A DNA stretch of 64,000 bases. Origin: Flavobacterium pisciphilum. GTDB taxonomy: Bacteria > Bacteroidota > Bacteroidia > Flavobacteriales > Flavobacteriaceae. The position numbers were made by a program, and so were the translations under genes. Positions 15,502-24,107 of this stretch are shown in pieces. The notes under the pieces were generated by a model. The model was not told where the DNA came from. It worked only from the letters and a program-made list of their open reading frames with translations, and searched no databases. The stretch is from the NCBI RefSeq assembly GCF_020905345.1, contig NZ_JAJJMO010000001.1:2604001-2668000 (forward strand), given 5' to 3'. How positions within the stretch are numbered: position 1 is the stretch's first letter; each line of letters opens with the position of its first letter.

Positions 15502-17934
15502 TTATTCGTATTTAAGATATTTAAGTATATCTATTTTTGTTACTTGATATGCTTTTGCCAAAACAATCACCAAAGTTAAGAAAAGTAACACAATCAATGC
15601 AATAATAAAAGGCAAGACAGGGACATCAATTCTAAAGGCAAAATTCTCTAACCATTTACTAAGCAAGAAATAGGCAGGAAATACTCCAACCACAAAGCCT
15701 AACAAACAAAAAAGCACATATTGTTTTGATAGTTCTTTAAGCAAAACATCCGTTTCTGCACCAAGTGTTTTTCTAATGGCAATTTCTTTCAATCTTCTTT
15801 CCATCGAAAATGATGCTAAAGCAAATAATCCAAAAATAGCGATAACAATCACAATCATATTAAGCACAAAAAATAAGTTTTTTTGTTTCACCTGCTCCTT
15901 GTATGTTTTTGCAAATGCTTTATCTACAAATTGATAATTAAAAGGATAATCGGGATTCACATTCTTTTTCCAATAAGTCTCTAATTTAGAAATTGTTTCT
16001 GTTAGATTTTCAGGCGAAACTTTTATATATACTTTGCCTAAATTATTCCATTTTAAGGTCTTAATATTAACAAAAATCATTGGTGGAACTTTATTCTTAA
16101 ATCCTGTAAGGTGAAAATCTTTTACCACACCTACAACTTTAAATTTCATATTACCATCTTTATTACCCCAACCTGAGCTAATAACTGTATTTATTGGATT
16201 TTTAAGATTTAATACCTTAGCACATGTTTCATTTATCAACCAATTATTTATACTGTCTGATGCATACTTAGGTGACAAGTCTCTCCCCTGAACCATTTTA
16301 ATTTTCATCATTTCAAGAAAACCAAAATCCATCTCTACGTTTCCAGGTTGTATAAAAACACCATTGTGTTTGAATCCTGAACTAGAATTTGTTCCTTCTC
16401 CAAAAGAGCCTGCAAAAGTAGAAACATTCTCAACCCCTTTCATTTTCATCAATTCCTGTTTGGTTGTAAAATATTTCTCTAGTCTTTTTTCTCGATCTGG
16501 GTAATTAAACGAAACGCTGATAACTTGACTTCCGCTAAAACCTAAATCTTTATTCATCATATAATTTACCTGAGAATAAACGATTAATGCTCCTATAATA
16601 AAAAAAGCAGCAATTGTAAATTGAAAAATCAACATTGAGTTTCTTATCCAAATACCACTTTTGCTTCTTGAAAAATTCCCTCTTAAAACCTTCAATGTTT
16701 CAAAATTAGCTACATAAACTGCTGGAAATATACCCGCAAGAACAATTACAGCAATAAAAATAAAAATAATTTGCAGATAAAATTCAACTCCATTCATAAT
16801 GAGGGCTTTCCCCAAAAAATCATTATAAAAAGGCAAAGACAACTCTACGATAGCTAACGCTAAAAGGATAGCCAAAATAACAATTATAGCCGTTTCAAAA
16901 ATAAACTGTAATACGATTTGAGATTTATTTGCCCCAACGATTTTTCGAACACCAACTTCTTTAGCTCTCTTAATTGCAGATGCTGTTGCTAAATTAATGT
17001 AGTTCACCAAAGACAAAGCCAAAATAAGCCCAGACAAACCTACCATAATATACAATAATTGTAGATCTCCCCTTCCTTCAGGATAACTCCCTCCAACACT
17101 AGAACCTACACCATAAAGTCGTGCCGTTTTAAGCTGATCAAGAATAACTGTAATTGCGCCATTTTCTTTTATATACTGTTCAACTGTCTGCCCGTTTTCT
17201 TTAGCATCTTTCATTGTTCGATTAACAAAATTAACATGCTGCATTTTCTTTAAAAGAGTTCCTGCATCTGTTCCTTTTTTCACTTTTACGCAAAGAGTAT
17301 GATTAAAATTCCCCCAACTCCCCAAATCTCCTTCCTTGATAAGCCCTCCAAAAACATAATTAGGCTCAACAGAAGATGGTCTCATGATTTTATAAACCGC
17401 TTTTACGATAAAAATATTTCCATCATTGATAATCGTTTTCCCGATAGGGTCTTCATTTTTAAAAACCACTTTTGCTTCATCTTCCGAAATTGCAACACTA
17501 TTTTTCTCTTTCAGAATATCTTTTTTAGCACCTTTAACAATTGGGAATGGGAATATTTCAAAAAAATCATAATCGGCAACTATGATTTTTTTACCCATCC
17601 ATTTTTGATTTTGATATTTAAGTACATCTTCATAGTACCAACTATCAAAGAAAGTAATGTATTCAATTTCTGGAATTGTAGCCTTAGATGTTATTCCAAA
17701 CGGAATAGGACTAGAATTCCATATATTTCCTGTTTCATCTCCCATGTTGTTGAGAACCTGATAAACGTTCTCCTTTTCTGGATTCCACTGATCGTATGAA
17801 TTCTCATCATTCCAATATAATATTGCAAAAATAACTCCTGCAATCCCTATGCTTAATCCCAATACATTTAAAAACGAAAACAGTTTGTTTTGTTTTAAAT
17901 GGTAAACAAATATTTTTATCCAGTTAAGTATCAT
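15502..17934 (-). CDS. MacB/FtsX-type ABC transporter permease
   Basis: 810 residues, the double-length Bacteroidota form. An N-terminal TM helix (FLNVLGLSIGIAGVIFAILYW) and MacB_PCD periplasmic domain precede a first FtsX membrane domain (about 290-430, with IKRAKEVGVRKIVGANKSQI). A second periplasmic domain and a second FtsX domain follow (SMERRLKEIAIRKTLGAE). MacB systems move substrates mechanically from the periplasm rather than across the inner membrane. It is the last gene of an operon after the adaptor and ATPase genes. No outer-membrane factor is encoded here. Substrate unknown. Confidence 0.93.
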   Translation of the reverse strand: MILNWIKIFVYHLKQNKLFSFLNVLGLSIGIAGVIFAILYWNDENSYDQWNPEKENVYQVLNNMGDETGNIWNSSPIPFGITSKATIPEIEYITFFDSWYYEDVLKYQNQKWMGKKIIVADYDFFEIFPFPIVKGAKKDILKEKNSVAISEDEAKVVFKNEDPIGKTIINDGNIFIVKAVYKIMRPSSVEPNYVFGGLIKEGDLGSWGNFNHTLCVKVKKGTDAGTLLKKMQHVNFVNRTMKDAKENGQTVEQYIKENGAITVILDQLKTARLYGVGSSVGGSYPEGRGDLQLLYIMVGLSGLILALSLVNYINLATASAIKRAKEVGVRKIVGANKSQIVLQFIFETAIIVILAILLALAIVELSLPFYNDFLGKALIMNGVEFYLQIIFIFIAVIVLAGIFPAVYVANFETLKVLRGNFSRSKSGIWIRNSMLIFQFTIAAFFIIGALIVYSQVNYMMNKDLGFSGSQVISVSFNYPDREKRLEKYFTTKQELMKMKGVENVSTFAGSFGEGTNSSSGFKHNGVFIQPGNVEMDFGFLEMMKIKMVQGRDLSPKYASDSINNWLINETCAKVLNLKNPINTVISSGWGNKDGNMKFKVVGVVKDFHLTGFKNKVPPMIFVNIKTLKWNNLGKVYIKVSPENLTETISKLETYWKKNVNPDYPFNYQFVDKAFAKTYKEQVKQKNLFFVLNMIVIVIAIFGLFALASFSMERRLKEIAIRKTLGAETDVLLKELSKQYVLFCLLGFVVGVFPAYFLLSKWLENFAFRIDVPVLPFIIALIVLLFLTLVIVLAKAYQVTKIDILKYLKYE

Positions 17935-18049
17935 CCTATTTTATGTATAATTTGGTTGGTTTGATTAGTATCAATAATTTATAAAAACAACGTTTTACAA
18001 AACTCTATCACCACTATAATTACTATTGTTATCAATTTTATCATGATTT

Positions 18050-18751
18050 CTATACTTTAAAAACGTCTACATTTCTTTGATTTAGCTTTTCCGAAAAAAC
18101 AACCCCATCTTTCATATGAATCGTTTTTTGCGAAAAAGAGGCGTCGTAATCCGAATGTGTTACCATAAGTATTGTTGCTCCTTTGGCATGCAAATCGGTT
18201 AAAAGTTCCATAACTTCATTTCCATTTTTACTATCTAAATTCCCTGTTGGCTCATCGGCCAAGATAATCTTAGGGTCATTTACCAAAGCTCTTGCAACTG
18301 CAACACGCTGTTGTTGTCCTCCTGATAGTTGTTGAGGAAAGTGTTTCAATCGATGAGAGATATTTAACTTCTCAGCAATTGCTTCTACTTTTTGTTTTCT
18401 TTCTGATGTCTTTACATTATTATAAATCAAGGGCAGCTCTATATTATCATAAACTGAAAGCTCATCAATAAGATTAAAGTTTTGAAAAATAAACCCTATA
18501 TTTTCTTTACGAACAACAGCTCTTCCTTTTTCTTTAAGACCTATCATTTCGTTATCCAACAACTTATAACTCCCACCACTTGCACTATCTAGGAGTCCGA
18601 TTATATTAAGCAAAGTCGATTTTCCACATCCTGAAGGCCCCATAATGGTTAAAAAATCTCCTTTTTTAATTTTCAAATTAATACCACTTAATGCCGCAGT
18701 TTCTACTTCTTCTGTTCTAAAAACTCTAGTTAAATCTTGTATTGTTATCAT
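18050..18751 (-). CDS. MacB/LolD-type ABC ATPase
   Basis: 233 residues with all ABC motifs: Walker A GPSGCGKST, Q-loop FIFQNFNLIDELSV, signature LSGGQQQRVAVARAL, Walker B IILADEPTGNLDS and H-loop MVTHSD. The sequence is of the LolD/MacB class (EPTGNLDS). It energises the permease downstream, 115 bp away, and is preceded by the adaptor gene, with a 7-nt tandem repeat in the gap. Confidence 0.96.
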   Translation of the reverse strand: MITIQDLTRVFRTEEVETAALSGINLKIKKGDFLTIMGPSGCGKSTLLNIIGLLDSASGGSYKLLDNEMIGLKEKGRAVVRKENIGFIFQNFNLIDELSVYDNIELPLIYNNVKTSERKQKVEAIAEKLNISHRLKHFPQQLSGGQQQRVAVARALVNDPKIILADEPTGNLDSKNGNEVMELLTDLHAKGATILMVTHSDYDASFSQKTIHMKDGVVFSEKLNQRNVDVFKV

Positions 18752-18790
18752 GTTTTTTAAAATAATTAGTTGTTATTGATTGTGTTTTTT

Positions 18791-18817
18791 GATTGATGAT
18801 TGATGATTGATGATTGA
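18791..18817. repeat. 7-nt tandem repeat (GATTGAT, nearly four copies)
   Basis: GATTGAT repeated three full times plus GATTGA in the gap between the adaptor and ATPase genes. Not coding. It could vary in copy number by slippage and affect translation of the downstream ATPase. Confidence 0.9.
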
Positions 18818-18832
18818 ACTCTATTTTTTTAA

Positions 18833-20077
18833 TTATTTAGTCTTTATTGAAAGCTCTTCTATGTCTCTATAATCCGAATAAGAAGATGTTATTACTTTTT
18901 CTCCTTCTTTTAATCCGCCTAAAACTTCATAATACGAAGGATTTTCTCTACCCAATTTGATTACTCTTTTATCGGCTTTGTTTCCATTTATAACAAAAAT
19001 CCATTTTCCCGCTGTTTCCTGATTAAAACTTCCTTTTGGCAAAACAAGGATTTTATTTCTCTCTGATAAAATTAATTTTATTCCAAAGCTTAATCCGTCC
19101 TGCAAAGCAATTTTATCCTTCGAAACAAAATTTAATTCGACTGAAAAATGACCACTTTTAACTTCTGGAATTACTTTCGTTACGATTACTTCTAGTGTCT
19201 TTCCCTGATAGTCAACTTCTCCTTTTAGACCTTCACGCATTTTTTCCAAATAAAACTCATCTACTTCTGCTACCAATTTATAACCTTGTCTGGAATCTAT
19301 TCTTCCTATACTTTCTCCCGCTTGAAATGTCTTTCCTAAAACTGGCTGAAATGAAGTTAGTCTTCCCGATTCTGGTGCTGTTATCAAAAAGTTCTTTTTA
19401 TTATTTCTCAAAATATCCAAACTCTTTTCCATAGTTTGAATGGAACGATTGATTTGTGAAATCTGCAATGAGTTAGTTTGCTTCTCTTTTTGAATGCTTT
19501 GCTGAATTGTTTTTTTTCGCTCATCCTGAAAACGCAAACTTTCTTTAAATGCATTCCAATCATTTCTAGAAATCACATCCTTCTCATACAATTTAGAATT
19601 CATATCATACAACCGTTTAGCATCATTATAATCATGTTCTATTGCAACTAAATCTTTAGTCAAATTCAACTCTTGATTTCTAATGTTCAATTTACCAGTA
19701 TTCAGATTATTAATTTGTTCTATAATTGCTGTTTCCTGTGTAAGATAATTAAGTTCTGTATTCGGATTATACAATCGAGCCAATGACTGTCCCTTAACAA
19801 CTGTTGCCCCATTTTCAACAAATATTTCCTTAACAGAACCACCTTCGGTTATATTTACCAACATAACATTCAAAGGTTCCACTTTTGCTTGAAAAACCAT
19901 AAAATCTTCAAAGAAATCTGTTTCAACAGTTTTTACAATAAGTTCATCTGCCTTAACATTCAGACTTCTTTTTTTGTTAAAAGAAAAAAAGACTACAATA
20001 GCCAATGCTAAAAAAGCTCCGATTCCTATTGCCAGATACCTAATTTTTTTACTTTTACGAGGAATTACTTTGTCCAT
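18833..20077 (-). CDS. Efflux periplasmic adaptor (HlyD/MacA family)
   Basis: 414 residues from the ATG at 20077 (MDKVIPRKSKKIRYLAIG). The longer frame from 20104 is rejected because it would start within the sigma-54 promoter at 20108-20122 or its start site. It has one N-terminal TM helix, a lipoyl-like half (GGSVKEIFVENGATVVKGQ), a long coiled-coil hairpin (about 110-210), the second lipoyl half (ITAPESGRLTSFQPVLGK) and beta-barrel and membrane-proximal domains. It links the MacB-like permease to an outer-membrane factor. First gene of the operon. Confidence 0.92.
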   Translation of the reverse strand: MDKVIPRKSKKIRYLAIGIGAFLALAIVVFFSFNKKRSLNVKADELIVKTVETDFFEDFMVFQAKVEPLNVMLVNITEGGSVKEIFVENGATVVKGQSLARLYNPNTELNYLTQETAIIEQINNLNTGKLNIRNQELNLTKDLVAIEHDYNDAKRLYDMNSKLYEKDVISRNDWNAFKESLRFQDERKKTIQQSIQKEKQTNSLQISQINRSIQTMEKSLDILRNNKKNFLITAPESGRLTSFQPVLGKTFQAGESIGRIDSRQGYKLVAEVDEFYLEKMREGLKGEVDYQGKTLEVIVTKVIPEVKSGHFSVELNFVSKDKIALQDGLSFGIKLILSERNKILVLPKGSFNQETAGKWIFVINGNKADKRVIKLGRENPSYYEVLGGLKEGEKVITSSYSDYRDIEELSIKTK

Positions 20078-20107
20078 GTTGTTTAATAGTTTACTGATTA
20101 CCAATAA

Positions 20108-20122
20108 GTAAATACTGTGCCA
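20108..20122 (-). promoter_or_regulatory. Sigma-54 (-24/-12) promoter of the efflux operon
   Basis: On the minus strand TGGCAC (20117-20122), five bases, then TTAC (20108-20111): the consensus is TGGCAC-N5-TTGC, so only one core base differs. The expected start site is near 20096, about 20 bp before the adaptor ATG. An NtrC-type activator is encoded divergently next to it. Confidence 0.75.
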
Positions 20123-20183
20123 GAAGAATTATATTTTGTAAAACACTGGTTTGCAAAGTCATTCAGAATTCATAAAAAAATCT

Positions 20184-20222
20184 ACTGTTCGATAATGAAC
20201 AGTTGACCGTTCACAACCGAAC
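20184..20222. promoter_or_regulatory. Twin enhancer sites GTTC-N6-GAAC for the NtrC-type regulator
   Basis: Dyad 1 is GTTC-GATAAT-GAAC (20187-20200, arms extend to ACTGTTC/GAACAGT); dyad 2 is GTTC-ACAACC-GAAC (20209-20222). Their centres are 22 bp apart, two helical turns, and lie about 97 and 119 bp upstream of the predicted efflux-operon start, the usual enhancer distance. Dyad 2 is also just before the regulator gene, allowing autoregulation. Confidence 0.72.
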
Positions 20223-20235
20223 AAAAAAACATATC

Positions 20236-21585
20236 ATGCGAAAAAAACAAGCCAATATATTAGTTGTCGATGATCAGGAAGAAATTCTTTTTTCGGTAAA
20301 AATGATTCTAAAAAAACATTTTGAATCTATTTTCACTGCAAATGACCCAAAAAAAATCATCTCACTTTTATCTGAAAATCCGATTGATGTCGTTTTATTA
20401 GACATGAATTATCGTATTGGCTTTGAAGATGGACGCGAAGGAATTCATTGGCTCAAAGAAATTCAATTATTATCACCCCAAACGGTTGTTATTTTGATGA
20501 CTGCTTTTGGAAAAATAGAAACTGCTGTAGAAGGCATAAAAATAGGTGCTTTTGATTATGTTCTAAAACCTTGGAATAACGAGAAACTATTAGTTACAAT
20601 TGACAATGCTGTTAATGAAAGTCGAAAAAAATCAAAAAAAACAATCCTAAAGTCTGAAGAGAAAAAATATTTCACTGGATCTTCTGATAAGATAAAACGC
20701 GCATATACAATTGCTGACAAAGTAGCCAAAACGGATGCCAATGTGCTTATTTTAGGAGAAAACGGAACTGGTAAATTTGTTTTCGCACAACACATCCATC
20801 AAAATTCGCAACGAAAAGACAAGCCTTTTGTTCATGTTGATTTAGGCTCTTTAAGCAATAATTTATTCGAAAGTGAACTGTTCGGTTATGCCAAAGGTGC
20901 ATTTACAGATGCCCAGACTGATACTCCTGGTCGATTTGAAGCTGCAAGTGAAGGAACTATTTTTCTAGACGAAATTGGGAATATCCCTTTACACTTACAA
21001 TCAAAACTACTACATATTTTACAAACTAAATCGGTAACCCGCTTAGGCGAAAGTAAAACCAGACCTTTAAACGTGCGTATTATAGCCGCTACTAATAGCG
21101 ACATAAAAGCTGAAGTAATAAACAAAACATTCCGTGAAGATTTATTGTATCGCATCAATACTATGGAAATTACTTTACCTCCTTTGCGTGAACGAAAAGA
21201 CGATATTGTACCAATGGCTGAGTATCTTCTTAATGAGATTGGAGAAAAATACAATCAGACCGATATCGTTTTTGATAATAATGTCGCCACATATCTAGAA
21301 AAATATCCATGGAAAGGAAACATCCGTGAGATGGAAAATAAGATTGAAAGGGCCTTAATTTTATCTGAAAATAATATCATTACTGTAAATGATTTAGATA
21401 TTCTCGACTTTGAAGACATTCTAATGGATGACGAAAATCCATTATCAGAAATAGAGAAAAATGCTATTGAAAAATCTTTATTTAAAAACAACAGAAACAT
21501 TAGTAAAACTGCCGAAGAATTAGGGCTGTCTAGAGCTTCTCTCTACCGTAGAATTGAAAAATATGGTTTAAAAAATATTGAATAA
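20236..21585 (+). CDS. NtrC-family sigma-54-dependent response regulator
   Basis: 449 residues from the ATG at 20236 (MRKKQANILVVDDQ). A TTG 11 codons earlier is inside the enhancer region and not favoured. Receiver domain 1-125: acidic pair 12-13, phospho-Asp56 (VVLLDMNY), Thr in LMTAFG, Lys in VLKPW. AAA+ domain: Walker A GENGTGK at 174-180, sigma-54 contact loop GAFTDA (canonical GAFTGA), Walker B TIFLDEIG, RIIAATNSD. C-terminal Fis-type HTH (ISKTAEELGLSRASLYRRI). It should activate the divergent efflux operon through the twin dyads. Its stop overlaps the kinase start. Confidence 0.95.
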   Translation: MRKKQANILVVDDQEEILFSVKMILKKHFESIFTANDPKKIISLLSENPIDVVLLDMNYRIGFEDGREGIHWLKEIQLLSPQTVVILMTAFGKIETAVEGIKIGAFDYVLKPWNNEKLLVTIDNAVNESRKKSKKTILKSEEKKYFTGSSDKIKRAYTIADKVAKTDANVLILGENGTGKFVFAQHIHQNSQRKDKPFVHVDLGSLSNNLFESELFGYAKGAFTDAQTDTPGRFEAASEGTIFLDEIGNIPLHLQSKLLHILQTKSVTRLGESKTRPLNVRIIAATNSDIKAEVINKTFREDLLYRINTMEITLPPLRERKDDIVPMAEYLLNEIGEKYNQTDIVFDNNVATYLEKYPWKGNIREMENKIERALILSENNIITVNDLDILDFEDILMDDENPLSEIEKNAIEKSLFKNNRNISKTAEELGLSRASLYRRIEKYGLKNIE

Positions 21586-22910
21586 TGAAAAACTGGAAAT
21601 TCTACAACCTCTTATTTTTACGGGTTTTTATTGTTATAATCATCCTTTTTATCGCTCTATATCTAGCACAAAAAGAACTGTACTACAATAGTGTATTGAC
21701 TGCTGTTGTAGTTATTATTGCATTGATAGAAATGTATTCTTTCATCAAAATAAAAACTAGCTTTTACGACAAAACTATTCTTTCAATTCTTCAGAATGAT
21801 TACTCAACTAATTTTCCTGAAGAAGAAAAAAAAGGCAGTTTTAAGAATCTTGCTCTTTTATACACTACTCTAAAAGAAAAGCAACAAGAACAAATTTCTA
21901 AAGAATTGATTTATCGCTCTATTTTAAATAATATAGACACCGCTACTTTAATTCTAGAAAAAGATGGTAACGATTGGAATATATTCTTAATGAATGATTA
22001 TTTCTCTTCCTTATTTAATGTCCCTAAAGTGAGTCATTGGAATTATCTTAAAAATTACCTTCCATCGCTTTGTGAAGAAATTGAAAACTCACATTTTAGT
22101 GAGCTAAAAACGGCTATCAGTGTCAAGATTGAACAACAGGATTTGCAAACCTTCACTCTACAAACTTCACTTACAAAGTCATTAAACAAAGAATACTTTA
22201 TTATTCTACTAGACAGTATCCAGCGTGTTATTGACAAAAAAGAAAAAGAAGCTTGGATTACTTTAATGAAAGTCATATCACATGAATTAATGAATTCCCT
22301 AACACCAATTCGCTCACTTTCACAAAATTTACTTCAAATAATAGATCAGGAAAAACTCGAAGAAGATGATTTTGAAGATATCAAAAATAGTATATCTACT
22401 ATTATAAACCGTAGCGATCATTTACAAGTTTTTGTAGAAAACTACCGAAAACTAACTATGTTGCCTACCCCTAATAAAAAACCAACATCGATTAATGCTC
22501 TTTTTAATGATTGCCTAAAAATCATGTCGCCAATTTTAAAAGAACAAGGAATTGAATTAATAAACAGCATTAACAGCTCTCGTTCTATTTTCATAGATAA
22601 GAGTCAAATGGAACAAGTAATTATCAACTTGATTACCAACAGTATTTTTGCTTTAAAGGATAAACATGAAAAGAAGATATTCTTATCAGCATTGAACGAA
22701 AACAATCGTTTTTTCATTACAATCTCTGATACCGGAAAAGGAATTGATCCTGAAATAAGAAATAAAATATTCCTTCCTTTTTTTACAACCCGAAAAGAAG
22801 GTGCAGGAATTGGTCTTACTCTTTCAAAGAATATTATTGAAGCTCATGGGGGCTATTTAAGCTACCAAACCGATGACAATAAAACTAATTTTGTGATTTG
22901 CTTGATTTAG
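21585..22910 (+). CDS. Sensor histidine kinase partner of the NtrC-type regulator
   Basis: 441 residues. Two N-terminal TM helices (VFIVIIILFIALYLA and a second at about 36-52) have almost no periplasmic loop between them, so it probably senses within the membrane or cytosol. A PAS-like region (about 100-200) follows, then the H-box ISHELMNSLTPIRSL, N-box INLITNSIFAL, and G boxes DTGKGID and GAGIGLTLSKNI. The phospho-acceptor His is in SHELMN. Its ATG overlaps the last base of the regulator stop, so the two are translationally coupled. A cell-envelope stress or efflux substrate signal is plausible. Confidence 0.94.
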   Translation: MKNWKFYNLLFLRVFIVIIILFIALYLAQKELYYNSVLTAVVVIIALIEMYSFIKIKTSFYDKTILSILQNDYSTNFPEEEKKGSFKNLALLYTTLKEKQQEQISKELIYRSILNNIDTATLILEKDGNDWNIFLMNDYFSSLFNVPKVSHWNYLKNYLPSLCEEIENSHFSELKTAISVKIEQQDLQTFTLQTSLTKSLNKEYFIILLDSIQRVIDKKEKEAWITLMKVISHELMNSLTPIRSLSQNLLQIIDQEKLEEDDFEDIKNSISTIINRSDHLQVFVENYRKLTMLPTPNKKPTSINALFNDCLKIMSPILKEQGIELINSINSSRSIFIDKSQMEQVIINLITNSIFALKDKHEKKIFLSALNENNRFFITISDTGKGIDPEIRNKIFLPFFTTRKEGAGIGLTLSKNIIEAHGGYLSYQTDDNKTNFVICLI

Positions 22911-23003
22911 TTTGCAGTCGCAGGATTTAGTCTCGGTTTGCAGTCACAGTTATCAGTCGCAGTATGGAAGTTGGAATAAAAAACAGTCGCAGTTTGCAGT
23001 CAC
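22911..23003. repeat. Dispersed CAGTCGCAG/CAGTCACAG repeat cluster
   Basis: Five copies of (T)CAGTC(G/A)CAG lie in about 90 bp after the kinase gene. The same unit recurs at about 27092-27147 in another intergenic gap. They are non-coding and confined to intergenic DNA in this window. Confidence 0.75.
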
Positions 23004-23073
23004 AGTATAAGACTTTAAAATTATTAGCAAAGTACTTTTTAACTGGAAACTAGAAACTGAAGACTAAAACAGA

Positions 23074-23400
23074 CTATATCTCTATTTCCGGTTGCCAAAA
23101 ATGTTTTTCGAAATCTACTATCTGATTGTCTTTTACTTCGATACCTTCATTTTCGAGTAATTGCTGCATCAGGTTTGTTCCATCAAAGTGATGTTTACCA
23201 CTAAGCAATCCCTTTCTGTTTACGACACGATGCGCGGGAACATCATCCATATTATGACAAGCATTCATTGCCCAACCCACCATTCTTGCGGAACGTGCAG
23301 TTCCCAATGCTTTTGCAATAGCTCCATACGAAGTAACTTTTCCGTACGGAATTTGCCTTGCAATCACATAAACCCTTTCGAAAAAATTCTCCTCTGCCAT
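23074..23400 (-). CDS. Alkyltransferase-like protein (MGMT homologue without active-site Cys)
   Basis: 108 residues, only the C-terminal DNA-binding domain of O6-alkylguanine transferases: FFERVYVIARQIPYGKVTSYGAIA, ARMVGWAMNACHN and PAHRVVNRKGLLSG. The motif PCHR of active enzymes is PAHR here, so the alkyl-accepting Cys is gone. Alkyltransferase-like (ATL) proteins bind O6-alkylguanine lesions and hand them to nucleotide-excision repair. The HTH-winged helix and arginine finger region (SARMVG) are kept. Stands alone between the repeat cluster and a LysE-type gene. Confidence 0.93.
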   Translation of the reverse strand: MAEENFFERVYVIARQIPYGKVTSYGAIAKALGTARSARMVGWAMNACHNMDDVPAHRVVNRKGLLSGKHHFDGTNLMQQLLENEGIEVKDNQIVDFEKHFWQPEIEI

Positions 23401-23421
23401 GGCTTTATTTTTAAGTAAAAA

Positions 23422-24057
23422 CTAAGCGAAATAATACCGTATGATATTGAAAAGTGTAATTATCGAAATTACTCCTGTGATACTTCCGATAATAATATTC
23501 ATGTTTTTAAGTATATAATCTGTTTTCTGCTCTATCTTTTGAAAGAAAGCAATATAACAGTAAAAAACCGTAAACGACCCCAAAACTGCCCCTGTTACAA
23601 AAACTGATATAAAATGGTTCTCAAACAAAAATAGTTTATACGATGCTAGTGTAACACTAACAAAAACGTAATACGGGATTGGAAAAAAATTAAGTGCTGA
23701 AAGCAACATCCCTAAAAAGAAACGGCTTTTCTTGCTATTATTTTTAATCTTGTTTTTCTTCTTCTTTGGTTCTTTTGCAATCCAAAGAAAGTAAATTGTT
23801 AAGATTGCAAAAATTACAAAACCTATTTCACGTAATAAGATTACAACATCTGGTCGCTGATCGATAATCCTTGCCGATAAAATCGCCAAATATACTTGAC
23901 AGAAAATAATAAGTACTGCCCCAGCAACGAACCACAATGCATTTTTTTTCCCTTCTTTTAAATTCACTTTGGCTGCCGTCATATTTATTAATCCTGGTGG
24001 AATAATACCAATAAAAGCCGTAATAAAACCTAAAATTAAAGGGATAATAAATGTCAT
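23422..24057 (-). CDS. LysE-family exporter
   Basis: 211 residues, six predicted TM helices. The N-terminal motif GIIPPGLINMTAAKVNLKEGKKNALWFVAGA corresponds to the LysE/RhtB signature (GxxPGP...G...G). A basic Lys-rich cytoplasmic loop (about 96-111) separates the halves. Members export amino acids or other small molecules; the substrate is not predictable. It lies 21 bp upstream of the ATL gene and 50 bp downstream of trmB on the same strand, so the three may be cotranscribed. Confidence 0.87.
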   Translation of the reverse strand: MTFIIPLILGFITAFIGIIPPGLINMTAAKVNLKEGKKNALWFVAGAVLIIFCQVYLAILSARIIDQRPDVVILLREIGFVIFAILTIYFLWIAKEPKKKKNKIKNNSKKSRFFLGMLLSALNFFPIPYYVFVSVTLASYKLFLFENHFISVFVTGAVLGSFTVFYCYIAFFQKIEQKTDYILKNMNIIIGSITGVISIITLFNIIRYYFA

Positions 24058-24107
24058 GCGCTACGTATCATGTATTAAAAAATGGGCATTGGGAATTAAA
24101 AAAAGAG

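Noticed and set aside
17299..17799. A 166-codon plus-strand frame within the MacB-type permease gene
   Set aside because: Shadow of the permease periplasmic domain; no recognisable protein features.
20078..20104. Longer start of the efflux adaptor
   Set aside because: It would begin upstream of the transcription start predicted from the sigma-54 element.
20886..21254. A 122-codon minus-strand frame within the sigma-54 regulator gene
   Set aside because: It is a shadow of the AAA+ coding sequence; the plus frame carries all family motifs.
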